DNA of 22,046 nt, taken from the NCBI GenBank assembly GCA_041629655.1, contig JBFKMV010000066.1:1-22046 (forward strand). Reading direction: 5' to 3'. The translations under genes were made by a program, and so were the position numbers. The notes under the pieces were generated by a model, which saw only the letters and a program-made list of their open reading frames with translations, did no database searches and was not told the DNA's origin. This document shows, piece by piece, positions 1 to 6,915 of this stretch. Within the stretch, counting starts at the first letter, position 1, and each line of letters opens with the position of its first letter. The stretch is from JBFKMV01 sp041629655. Lineage in GTDB: Bacteria > Acidobacteriota > Polarisedimenticolia > Polarisedimenticolales > Polarisedimenticolaceae.

Positions 1-1511
1 CGCATCGGGGCGCTCATGCTGCCGTGCATCAGCAGCAGGTCCAGGCGGTCGAGCAGCGCGCGCACGTCGGTGGCGATCGCGATCTCCCCGGACAGATCCA
101 GCCGCACTTCGAGCGCGTCGTTGGCGTCGCGGTTCATCCCGCGCTCGACCTGGCTCTGCAGCGCGTTGGCGCTGCTGATCGCGGTCACGGCCGTGATGAT
201 CTGGAACTCGGGGGCGACCAGGCCGGCGTCGGCGATCGGTCCGGAGGGCTGGTGATCGGGCAGGAAGAAGTTGAACACCGTCGGCGAGCTCAGCGGCCGC
301 TGGGCGAAGTCGGTCGGGGCTCCGGAGTCCGAGATCGGGTAGAGCAGCGCCGGGCTCGCGGCGTCGAAGGCCCGCGCCAGGTGCACCCGGCGCAGGAACG
401 ACTCGCGCAGCATGCCGTGCGCGATCTGGCCCGACTCCGGCCACTCCCGCGCCTCGGGATCGAGCAGGACCGCCCGGATCACGGCGCGCATCTCGCCGCG
501 CCGGCCCGCACCGTTATCGGCGAAGGCGGCCGAGACCCGCTCCAGGTAAGCCGGGCTGGGGTTCGAGGTGACCAGACGCTGGATCAGGCGGCGCGCCACG
601 AACGGGCCCACGTTGGGGTGCTCGAACAGGTTGTCGATCGCGTCGTGGATGTCCTGCATCCCGGTCTGCCCGGCCGGGACGAACCGCCCGCGCAGCAGCT
701 GCTTGGGTCCGGGCTCGTGGTACTCGTCGTACATCCGCATCGGCGCGGTCCAGACCGGCTGCCCGCCCCGGAACTCGCGGGCCGGGCCGTCGAAGGACAG
801 GCCGGTGAAGATCTTCGCCATCTCGGTGATGTCGTCGTTGTCGTAGGTCGGAATCGGCTGGCCCCTGCCGTCGAGCACGAAGCTGCCGTCGGGGCGCAGC
901 CGGAACAGGCCGATCGAGAACAGCTGCATGATCTCCCGGGCATAGTTCTCGTCGGGGAAACGCCCGATCGCGGGGTTCGACTTCTCGTTCCCGAGGTGGC
1001 TCAGGTAGACGCCCATGACCGGGTGCAGCGTCACGTCGAGCAGCAGGTCGCGGTAGTTGCCGAACGCGTTGTCGAGCAGCATGTCGTAGTAGTTGGCGAG
1101 ACCCTGCGGGTTGTTGCGGATCTCGCCCAGCTCGTCGGAAACCACGAACAGCTCGCTCAGCGCCAACGCGATGCGCTGCCGCAACGGGTCCGGTCCGCGC
1201 ATCACCTCGCCCCACCAGGACCAGCGGCGATGGTCGGCCTCGAGCTCGACGCCCCGCAGCGCCAGCTCGTCGAGGTACGGCTGGTGGTGGCCGACCGGCC
1301 GCTCGAACTGCTCGTCGAGCCAGGCTTCGTAGCCGATCGCGGCGGTGCGGTGGATCTCGTCCCAGCTCGCGCCCAGCGTGGCCTGGGCCAAAAACCGCGA
1401 AGCCTCGGCCGGCGTCAGCGTGACCTGCCGGCTCGGCTCGTTGCCCGACGCGACGAGCGAGGTCCACGCGAGCAACGCACACGCGAGTAGCGAAACGCGA
1501 CAGCCGGTCAT
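1..1511 (-). CDS. DUF1800 family secreted protein (3' end cut by window edge)
   Basis: This minus-strand frame stays open from an ATG at 1511 to the left edge, so about 503 codons are visible and the C-terminus is missing. Residues 1-23 look like a Sec signal peptide (basic start, then SLLACALLAWTSLVASG). The family hallmark is clear: RFLAQATLG at 39-47, ENYAREIMQLFSIGL at 188-202, then a DITEMAKIFTGLSF stretch. These are DUF1800 signatures. Such proteins are exported, have no established reaction, and usually sit directly upstream of a DUF1501 gene, which here would lie outside the window. The start is supported by GGAGG at 1519-1523, seven bases before the ATG. It is divergent from the glycosyltransferase at 1733. 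The family call is secure; the role is unknown. Confidence 0.88.
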   Translation of the reverse strand, partial: MTGCRVSLLACALLAWTSLVASGNEPSRQVTLTPAEASRFLAQATLGASWDEIHRTAAIGYEAWLDEQFERPVGHHQPYLDELALRGVELEADHRRWSWWGEVMRGPDPLRQRIALALSELFVVSDELGEIRNNPQGLANYYDMLLDNAFGNYRDLLLDVTLHPVMGVYLSHLGNEKSNPAIGRFPDENYAREIMQLFSIGLFRLRPDGSFVLDGRGQPIPTYDNDDITEMAKIFTGLSFDGPAREFRGGQPVWTAPMRMYDEYHEPGPKQLLRGRFVPAGQTGMQDIHDAIDNLFEHPNVGPFVARRLIQRLVTSNPSPAYLERVSAAFADNGAGRRGEMRAVIRAVLLDPEAREWPESGQIAHGMLRESFLRRVHLARAFDAASPALLYPISDSGAPTDFAQRPLSSPTVFNFFLPDHQPSGPIADAGLVAPEFQIITAVTAISSANALQSQVERGMNRDANDALEVRLDLSGEIAIATDVRALLDRLDLLLMHGSMSAPM

Positions 1512-1567
1512 CGATGCACCTCCGGGATTCGGTTGCGGCACGGACTTGGCAAACGGCATACCAGCCC

Positions 1568-1591
1568 CGCGCGCGAGTCGCTCCGCGCGCG
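1568..1591. repeat. GC-rich inverted repeat in the divergent intergenic region
   Basis: Eight-base arms CGCGCGCG at 1568-1575 and 1584-1591 flank an eight-base loop, between the DUF1800 gene and the glycosyltransferase. It could form a hairpin or be an operator, but alternating CG arms arise easily at this GC content. The rest of the 1512-1732 spacer holds the DUF1800 ribosome binding site and a -10-like box for the glycosyltransferase. I see no convincing promoter for the DUF1800 gene. Confidence 0.3.
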
Positions 1592-1717
1592 CAACCCGCC
1601 CAATCCGACCGGTTCGCTCTCTGAGTATGACGACGGCGTAACCCGCCGGCCGAGATCGTGGTCGCCGGTCGCGAGCGACAATTCGATTTCGTCTTCGTGG
1701 CTTCGAAGTCGGCGGGC

Positions 1718-1723
1718 TACGAT
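1718..1723 (+). promoter_or_regulatory. TACGAT -10-like box, leaderless-type
   Basis: TACGAT lies exactly nine bases before the ATG at 1733. If it is the -10 element, transcription would start at or within a few bases of the start codon. No good -35 hexamer is visible about 17 bases upstream. Four other genes in the window have a TANNNT box 6 or 9 bases before their start. Confidence 0.45.
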
Positions 1724-1732
1724 AGGGTCTCG

Positions 1733-2551
1733 ATGACCAGATTGAGCATCGTGATTCCCTCGCACGACGACGGCGAGCTGGTGCGTCAACGGATCGCGGA
1801 GCTGGCTCCGCTTTCCGGAGTCGAGCTGGTGGTGGTGGAAAGCGGCAATCCGGCCTACCGGTCGCACCTGCCCGGTGCCGGGCGCGGCGTGCGTTTCTTG
1901 ACCGGCGGGACGGGCCGGGGGGCCCAGATGAACCGCGGCGCCGCCGCGGCGAACGGCGAGATCCTGCTGTTCCTGCACGCGGATTGCAGCATCGGCGCCG
2001 AGGGGGTGCGGGCGCTGGCCGAGTTGCCGGCGCGCTACGTCGGCGGCTGCCTTCGCCAGCGCAACCGGCTGCCCTTCGAGACCGAGCGCCGGCGGTGCCA
2101 GGCGTTCCAGAAGCGCGCCTGGGGTTTCGTGCCGCGGCGCAGCTACCGGGTCTGCGCGCAGATCTGGCGCCTCGTGATCCGGGCGGCGGAGCTGCGGATC
2201 GACTACCGCACCCGCGTCCGCGGGCAGGTGTTCGGCGATCAGGGCATCTTCGTGCGCCGCGCGGTGTTCGCCGGGCTCCAGGGGTACCGGGAGGACCTGC
2301 CGATGTTCGAGGACCTGGAGTTCTTCCGGCGGCTCCGGCGCCGCGGTCCGGTACGGTTGATGCCCCAGCGGATCCTGAGCGAGCCGCGACGCTGGTTCGA
2401 GATCGGCTTGTTGAACTACGGGCGCTTGACGCGCCGGGCCACACGCCTCTACGAAGCCGGGGTCGAGCCGCGGATCATCGCGCGCTGGTTCCGGCGGCGA
2501 TACGCGCAGCACCTCCGCCGCTCGCCGCTGCCGTTCGTGGAGCCGGACTAG
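1733..2551 (+). CDS. GT2 glycosyltransferase, TIGR04283-like (rSAM/selenodomain-associated transferase 2)
   Basis: This 272-residue protein has the GT-A/GT2 opening RLSIVIPSHDDGEL at 3-16. It then shows the string typical of TIGR04283: GRGAQMNRGAAAANGE at 61-76, LLFLHAD at 78-84 (nucleotide/metal-binding region), GDQGIFVRR at 168-176, and MFEDLEFFRRLRRRG at 191-205. It should transfer a nucleotide-activated sugar to an unknown acceptor in the cytoplasm. The frame extends upstream to 1658, but homology begins at 1733 and a -10-like TACGAT sits nine bases before it, so I chose 1733. Odd points are HADC where HADT is common, and extra sequence between about residues 105 and 165. Its last 77 bases overlap the convergent radical SAM gene. 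The fold is sure; the substrate is unknown. Confidence 0.85.
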   Translation: MTRLSIVIPSHDDGELVRQRIAELAPLSGVELVVVESGNPAYRSHLPGAGRGVRFLTGGTGRGAQMNRGAAAANGEILLFLHADCSIGAEGVRALAELPARYVGGCLRQRNRLPFETERRRCQAFQKRAWGFVPRRSYRVCAQIWRLVIRAAELRIDYRTRVRGQVFGDQGIFVRRAVFAGLQGYREDLPMFEDLEFFRRLRRRGPVRLMPQRILSEPRRWFEIGLLNYGRLTRRATRLYEAGVEPRIIARWFRRRYAQHLRRSPLPFVEPD

Positions 2552-3917
2552 CGCCGTCGCCCTGCCGCAGCCGCTCGTAGTAGCGGTCGCGCAGGCCCAG
2601 CGCGTTGACCTCGCACATCGAGACCAGCTCGTCGCCGATCGGCACCTGGAACACGCACAGTCCCACCCGCTCGCGACCGGCCGGCGTCTCGATCTGCGCC
2701 CGGCTCATGAAGTGGTGGCTGACGATGTTGAGATACCGCACGGCGGCGCGGCCGCGCAGCCAGCGCCAGCAGAAGCGGAGCGGGCGGTCGGGGTCGACGC
2801 GTCGCACCCAGCGCAGCAGGAACGGCACCAGCCGCAGCAAGAAGAACCCGGGGGCCTGCCGGATCGCACCGCACAGCCGGACGGCGGCCCGCGGGGCCGA
2901 GTCCAGCCGGAACGTCAAACCGCGGAACCGCGCGACCCATTCCTCGAGAATCGCCGCGTCCTTCCGATCGTGCAGTCGCATCAGCGGGTGGAACGCCGGC
3001 GGCCGCCCGGCCTGCTCGACGACGAGGGCCTGGACGAACTGCGAGCAGTCGGGATGACCGAGGAACCCGCGGTGCCGCAGCAGCTCGTCGCGCCGACGCT
3101 CGTCGCCGTAGACACCCGCGGCGATGCGCGCCCACAGCTCGTCGACGCCGACCGCCCCGGCGATGTCGTCCTCGGTGCGCCCGACCTGCGCCACGGGCTG
3201 GAAGCTGAGCAGCTTGAAGGCGTCGGTGTTGCGGCAGAACCAGCGCACCACGCCGGGCACCCCGTCCAGATTGTCCCGCGTCACCGTGAACGTGCTGGCG
3301 ACCTCGAGGGTCCGTCCGGTCTCGCGGCGCACCTGCCGCACCAGCTCCGCCAGCTCCTCGCGCAGCGGCAGCAGCTCGCTCTCGCGCCGGGCGTGCTTGT
3401 ACTCGGGCCCGAGCCGCCCGCGCTGGGTCGTGTCGACGTGCAGGCTGACCTCGCTCAGCCCGCCCTCGGTGACCAGCCGCTCCAGCAGCCCGGGGCGTCT
3501 GCGAAACGCGTCGCCGTGGGTCATCACCATCGGCACCAGGCCGATCGAGCGGCTGTAGCGGATGATCTCGACCAGCTCCGCGGTGTCGCGCAGCGTGACC
3601 TCGCCGTCGGTGATCTGGACGTTGCCCCCCTCGCCGAGCCAACCGCGGATCGCGCGAAGCTGGCGCCGGATCTCGGCGACCGTCGCGGCGGGGACGCGAT
3701 TGGCGTCTTCCCCGAGGTAACAGCCGCGGCAGGCGAAGTCGCAGCGCGGCATGGTGCCGATCGTGGCGCCGCACCCGGCGTACTGCCGGCCCAGCAGCTG
3801 GTTCGGGGTGCGGTAGCGCCGGGGCAGCCGGGCACGGGCCGCATCCAACCGTTCCCGCGTCTCGGGAGAGACAGGCTGGCGGAACGCGCGCACCAGCGCC
3901 CGGAGCGAGGACCCCAT
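2475..3917 (-). CDS. Radical SAM enzyme with C-terminal cysteine-rich extension
   Basis: The 480-residue protein carries the 4Fe-4S/SAM motif CDFACRGC (C59, C63, C66), preceded by a GCGATIGTMPR segment with an extra Cys at 49. NVQITDGEVTLRD at 99-111 matches the SAM-binding GGE position, altered to DGE. A family-typical SFQPVAQVGRT lies at 238-248. Five further cysteines (291, 349, 383, 421, 435) could bind a second cluster. Residues 353-370 are strongly hydrophobic and suggest membrane contact. ATG 3917 has GGGGGG five bases upstream; GTG 3944 is an alternative. It follows lnt by about 52 bases in one minus-strand unit. The low-complexity Ala/Gly/Arg tail (about 457-480) overlaps the glycosyltransferase gene. 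The reaction is unknown. Lipid or cell-envelope modification is my inference from context. Confidence 0.85.
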   Translation of the reverse strand: MGSSLRALVRAFRQPVSPETRERLDAARARLPRRYRTPNQLLGRQYAGCGATIGTMPRCDFACRGCYLGEDANRVPAATVAEIRRQLRAIRGWLGEGGNVQITDGEVTLRDTAELVEIIRYSRSIGLVPMVMTHGDAFRRRPGLLERLVTEGGLSEVSLHVDTTQRGRLGPEYKHARRESELLPLREELAELVRQVRRETGRTLEVASTFTVTRDNLDGVPGVVRWFCRNTDAFKLLSFQPVAQVGRTEDDIAGAVGVDELWARIAAGVYGDERRRDELLRHRGFLGHPDCSQFVQALVVEQAGRPPAFHPLMRLHDRKDAAILEEWVARFRGLTFRLDSAPRAAVRLCGAIRQAPGFFLLRLVPFLLRWVRRVDPDRPLRFCWRWLRGRAAVRYLNIVSHHFMSRAQIETPAGRERVGLCVFQVPIGDELVSMCEVNALGLRDRYYERLRQGDGASPAPRTAAASGGGAARIAAGTSAR

Positions 3918-3969
3918 CGTTGCCCCCCGGTAGAAGTTGGTCACCCCTTACGGCGGAACCGCACTCCCG

Positions 3970-5520
3970 TCAAGTGCGGCGGAGGAATCCCCGCACCAGC
4001 GCACCGCCCAGCGCCAGGAGGCATAGCCCGATCGCCACGTCGCCGTACCGCGCGTAGGGCGTCGGCGCAGCCGTCGCCAACCGGACCGGCACTTCGAGCG
4101 TGACGACCTCGAACAGCCGCGTGGCCGCCGTCATCCGCCCCGCGCGGTCGGTCGCCGAGGAGACGCCCGTGTTCGCCGCGCGCACCACCGGCACGCCGGC
4201 CTCGCGGGCGCGCGAGGCGATCATGCGGGCGTGCCAGGAAGCGAAGAAGGTCCGCCCCCACCAGGCGTCGTTGGTGATCACGGCCAGCAGGTTGGCCCCG
4301 GCCAGCCGGTAGCGCCGCACGATCCCCGGGTAGAACCCCTCGTAGCACACCAGCACGCCGATCCGCGCGCCGTCGACCTCGAAGATCGTCAAGCGCGGGC
4401 CGGGCGTGAAGTTGCCCAGCATGCCGAAGTAGAACCACGTGCCGCCGGTCCGCTTGCGGCGCGCCGGGTCCCAGCCGAGCCAGCGCCCGAACGGCACCCC
4501 CTCGACGAACGGCAACAGGCGTTGCTTGCCGTGCCACGCACTCGCGCCGCCGCCGGGCGTGACCAGTGCCGCGCCGTTGTACAGCGCCGTCACCTGCTCG
4601 TCGCGGATCCGCGCGATCCCGGTTCCGTACAGGATCGGCACGCCGACGCGGTCGGCCAGCGCCTGCATCTCGGGATCGGCGAACGCGCCGTCGCCGCGCC
4701 ACAGCACGGGCCCGGGCCGTGTGGTCTCGGGCCAGATCACCAGGTCCGACCGCTGCGCCGCCTGCGCCGTCAACGCTTCGAGCTGCTCCCACATCGCGGG
4801 CCAGCGCGCGCGGTCGAGCTTGTCGGCCAGCGTGTAGCAGGGCTGGATCAGACCGACGCGCAGCACCGGCGAGCCACCGTCTTCTGCCGGCGCCTGCAGC
4901 AGGTCCGTCGCCGGCGGCGCGAGCCACAGCAGAAGCGCTGCCAGGGCGAGCCCTGCCGCGCGACGCGGCCGGCGCCGCCGCGCCTCGAGGGCCAGGTCCG
5001 CGAGCCCCGCGGCGCCGAACACCAGGAGCGGCATCACGAACGGCCCGGTCCACGGCGTCCAGGCCAGCCACGCCGGATGGGTGCCGTAACCGTGCGCCAG
5101 CAGGTCGGCCGGAAACGACAGCTCCCCCAGCGTGCGCAGCTTCTCGAACAGCGTGTACACGATCGCGTAGCCGAACGGCCGCGGCAGCCCGCTGCGCCGC
5201 TCGAGCCACAGCGCGGCCCAGCACTCCGTGGCCGAGAACGGCAGCACGAACGCCACCGCCAGCAGGTAGAGCAGGATCCCCAGCCACGAGTAGCTGACCA
5301 GCGCCAGCAGGAAGCTCCCCGCCACCGCGTAGCGCACCGCGCCGAAGATCAGCCCGAACCGCACCGCCTCGCGCCCGTTCGCGGCGTGCCGCAGCCCGCG
5401 CAGCGCGAGCAGCCAGGCCAGCGGCATCAGCGGCGCCAGCCCGAGCGGCATCCAGCACAGCGCCGCGGCCACGCCGCCGGCCACGGCCAGCCGCGCCAGG
5501 CGTGGCCGGGCAACGGACAC
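3970..5520 (-). CDS. lnt: Apolipoprotein N-acyltransferase
   Basis: This 516-residue inner-membrane enzyme would N-acylate the lipid-modified N-terminal Cys of lipoproteins, the last step of lipoprotein maturation. Residues 1-210 hold the multi-helix membrane domain. A nitrilase-type periplasmic domain follows, with the catalytic triad visible as E265 (WPETT), K332 (HGKQRLLPFVEG) and C392 (LVCYEGFYP). A final helix (about 494-512) ends the protein, giving the normal Lnt length and order. The GTG start at 5520 follows the stop of the upstream LamG-like gene by three bases, so translation is probably coupled. The radical SAM gene follows on the same strand. Presence of Lnt supports a diderm cell envelope. 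No key residue is missing. Confidence 0.95.
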   Translation of the reverse strand: MSVARPRLARLAVAGGVAAALCWMPLGLAPLMPLAWLLALRGLRHAANGREAVRFGLIFGAVRYAVAGSFLLALVSYSWLGILLYLLAVAFVLPFSATECWAALWLERRSGLPRPFGYAIVYTLFEKLRTLGELSFPADLLAHGYGTHPAWLAWTPWTGPFVMPLLVFGAAGLADLALEARRRRPRRAAGLALAALLLWLAPPATDLLQAPAEDGGSPVLRVGLIQPCYTLADKLDRARWPAMWEQLEALTAQAAQRSDLVIWPETTRPGPVLWRGDGAFADPEMQALADRVGVPILYGTGIARIRDEQVTALYNGAALVTPGGGASAWHGKQRLLPFVEGVPFGRWLGWDPARRKRTGGTWFYFGMLGNFTPGPRLTIFEVDGARIGVLVCYEGFYPGIVRRYRLAGANLLAVITNDAWWGRTFFASWHARMIASRAREAGVPVVRAANTGVSSATDRAGRMTAATRLFEVVTLEVPVRLATAAPTPYARYGDVAIGLCLLALGGALVRGFLRRT

Positions 5521-5523
5521 GTT

Positions 5524-6864
5524 CTACCGGACCTCGAGGATCAGCACCGCCTTGCGCGGATCCAGCACCACCGGGCCCTCGGCGCCGACCTTCCAGGTCA
5601 CGATCTCGATGAAGTCGCCGGCGTCGAGCTGGGCCAGCAGCTCCGCGCGCAGCGTGCTGCGGTAGACCGTCTTGCCGGGGTCCTGGACGCTGGCCGCCGC
5701 GACGAACGGGCCGCTCCAGCTCTCGACGGGCAGGTAGCTCTCGCCGTTCTTGAGCACCAGGAGCTGGAGCGCGGGGCCGGGCGTGGCGGTCCACAGCGGG
5801 AGCGAGACGTGGATCCGCACCCGCGTGCCGTCGCGCGTGCAGTGGATGCGCTCGCTGTCGCGGTCGGCGTCGTGGCGGAACGGTTCGTCGACGACGTCCT
5901 GGATCGTCCAGCGCACGGGGAGGCCGGGGTCGACGTTGAGGTTGTCCTGGTCGGTGGTGCGGAGCTGGACGACGCTCGTCGGGCCGGGGACGGTGATCGG
6001 CATGCTCAGCGCGGGCTGCGCGGGGGTCTCGGTGCCGGGCGGCGCGGTCGCCTGGCCGGGTGCGGCCCCGGGCTGTCCGGCCGTGGCGACCGCGTCGGCG
6101 TGCGGGCCCAGCTTGTAGCGCCGCAACAGGTACTCGGTCACGCCCGTGCGCTCGGCCTCGTCGAGGAAGCGGCCGAAGAACGCGAGCTCCGCGATGAACA
6201 GACCCTCGCCGTCGCTCCCGACGTACTGCGTGTGCTTGAGCGCGAACAGCTTGACCACGCGCAGCGGCCCGCCGAACTCGACTCCCGAGGAGACGTCCTC
6301 GCCGTCGATCCAGGCCCAGAGCTTGCTCGAGTCGTCGCGGGCCAGCACGGTCACCGAGTAGTCGCCCGGCAGCTCCCGGGGCGCGTTGTAGGCCTTGAGC
6401 TGCTCGGGTCGGTTGCCGCCGTTCTGGTAGTGGTGCTGCTTGCCGCCATCCCGCAGCAGCAGCCCTTCGCTCGCCCCGCCCCGGAACAGCGCGCGGCTGT
6501 TGGCCGAGGCGCGGTAGACCAGCACGATCGTATGCGCGCCCAGCTCCAGCGGGTTCGTCATCGAGTAGGTCCGCGCCTTCTGCACCCGCACCGCGGCCCG
6601 TCCGTTGACCTGGGATTCGAGATACAGCGCCGGCAGGCCGCCGCTGTCGGCCGTCAGGTGGCGGCCTTTCCCGCTGAGGTCCTCCCAGCGCTCCACCTCC
6701 GAGCCGTTGCCGAGCGCATCGTCGAGCGAGTCGGCCGTGTACCACGCTTCGAGACCCGGGATCTCGCCTGGGCTCCGCGGTTGCTGCGCCAGGGCGCCGG
6801 GGGCGCCCGCGAGCAGGGCGAGCCCCAGGACGAGCAGGACCGACCGCGCGCTGGTGGACTCCAT
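5524..6864 (-). CDS. Exported LamG-like plus C1q/TNF-like jelly-roll protein
   Basis: This 446-residue protein begins with a clear signal peptide, cleaved near ALAQQ at 25-28. Residues about 35-245 look like a LamG/concanavalin-type beta-sandwich: GLEAWYTADSL, then RWEDLSGKGRHL, then ELAFFGRFLDEAERTGVTEYL. A Pro/Ala/Gly linker at about 255-290 leads to a second domain. That domain's pattern (FRHDADRDSERI, then LQLLVLKNGESY, then LDAGDFIEIVTWK) resembles C1q/TNF jelly-rolls. Such domains bind carbohydrate or protein partners outside the cell. ATG 6864 is chosen because the signal peptide starts there; the frame runs far upstream without homology. It is the first gene of the unit with lnt and the radical SAM gene, and a perfect TATAAT lies nine bases upstream. 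The second-domain call is pattern-based. The ligand is unknown. Confidence 0.8.
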   Translation of the reverse strand: MESTSARSVLLVLGLALLAGAPGALAQQPRSPGEIPGLEAWYTADSLDDALGNGSEVERWEDLSGKGRHLTADSGGLPALYLESQVNGRAAVRVQKARTYSMTNPLELGAHTIVLVYRASANSRALFRGGASEGLLLRDGGKQHHYQNGGNRPEQLKAYNAPRELPGDYSVTVLARDDSSKLWAWIDGEDVSSGVEFGGPLRVVKLFALKHTQYVGSDGEGLFIAELAFFGRFLDEAERTGVTEYLLRRYKLGPHADAVATAGQPGAAPGQATAPPGTETPAQPALSMPITVPGPTSVVQLRTTDQDNLNVDPGLPVRWTIQDVVDEPFRHDADRDSERIHCTRDGTRVRIHVSLPLWTATPGPALQLLVLKNGESYLPVESWSGPFVAAASVQDPGKTVYRSTLRAELLAQLDAGDFIEIVTWKVGAEGPVVLDPRKAVLILEVR

Positions 6865-6873
6865 GCCAACCTG

Positions 6874-6879
6874 ATTATA
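6874..6879 (-). promoter_or_regulatory. TATAAT -10 box of the LamG-lnt-radical SAM unit
   Basis: Read on the minus strand, a perfect TATAAT sits nine bases before the ATG at 6864. This spacing leaves almost no 5' leader, so the message would be leaderless or nearly so. No clear TTGACA-like -35 is present. It is back to back with the TACATT of the plus-strand gene, 24 bases away. Confidence 0.6.
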
Positions 6880-6903
6880 GGCGACCGGGCGGTTCTTTCG
6901 CGG

Positions 6904-6909
6904 TACATT
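6904..6909 (+). promoter_or_regulatory. TACATT -10-like box of the PD40 propeller gene
   Basis: TACATT lies six bases before the GTG at 6916 and fits the same leaderless pattern. The 51-base spacer between the two divergent start codons must hold both promoters. Confidence 0.45.
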
Positions 6910-6915
6910 GCGACC

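Noticed and set aside
24..1490. Long plus-strand frame opposite the DUF1800 gene
   Set aside because: It is an antisense shadow in a GC-rich gene. The minus strand carries a signal peptide and DUF1800 motifs.
1512..1732. Promoter for the DUF1800 gene
   Set aside because: Weak -10-like strings (TATGCC, TACTCA) occur on the minus strand, but none has a suitable -35 or spacing. Only the ribosome binding site is supported.
4231..6915. Upstream part of the plus-strand frame that ends at 9534
   Set aside because: It is Arg/Gln/Pro-rich shadow translation opposite lnt and the LamG-like gene. The real protein begins at the signal peptide at 6916.
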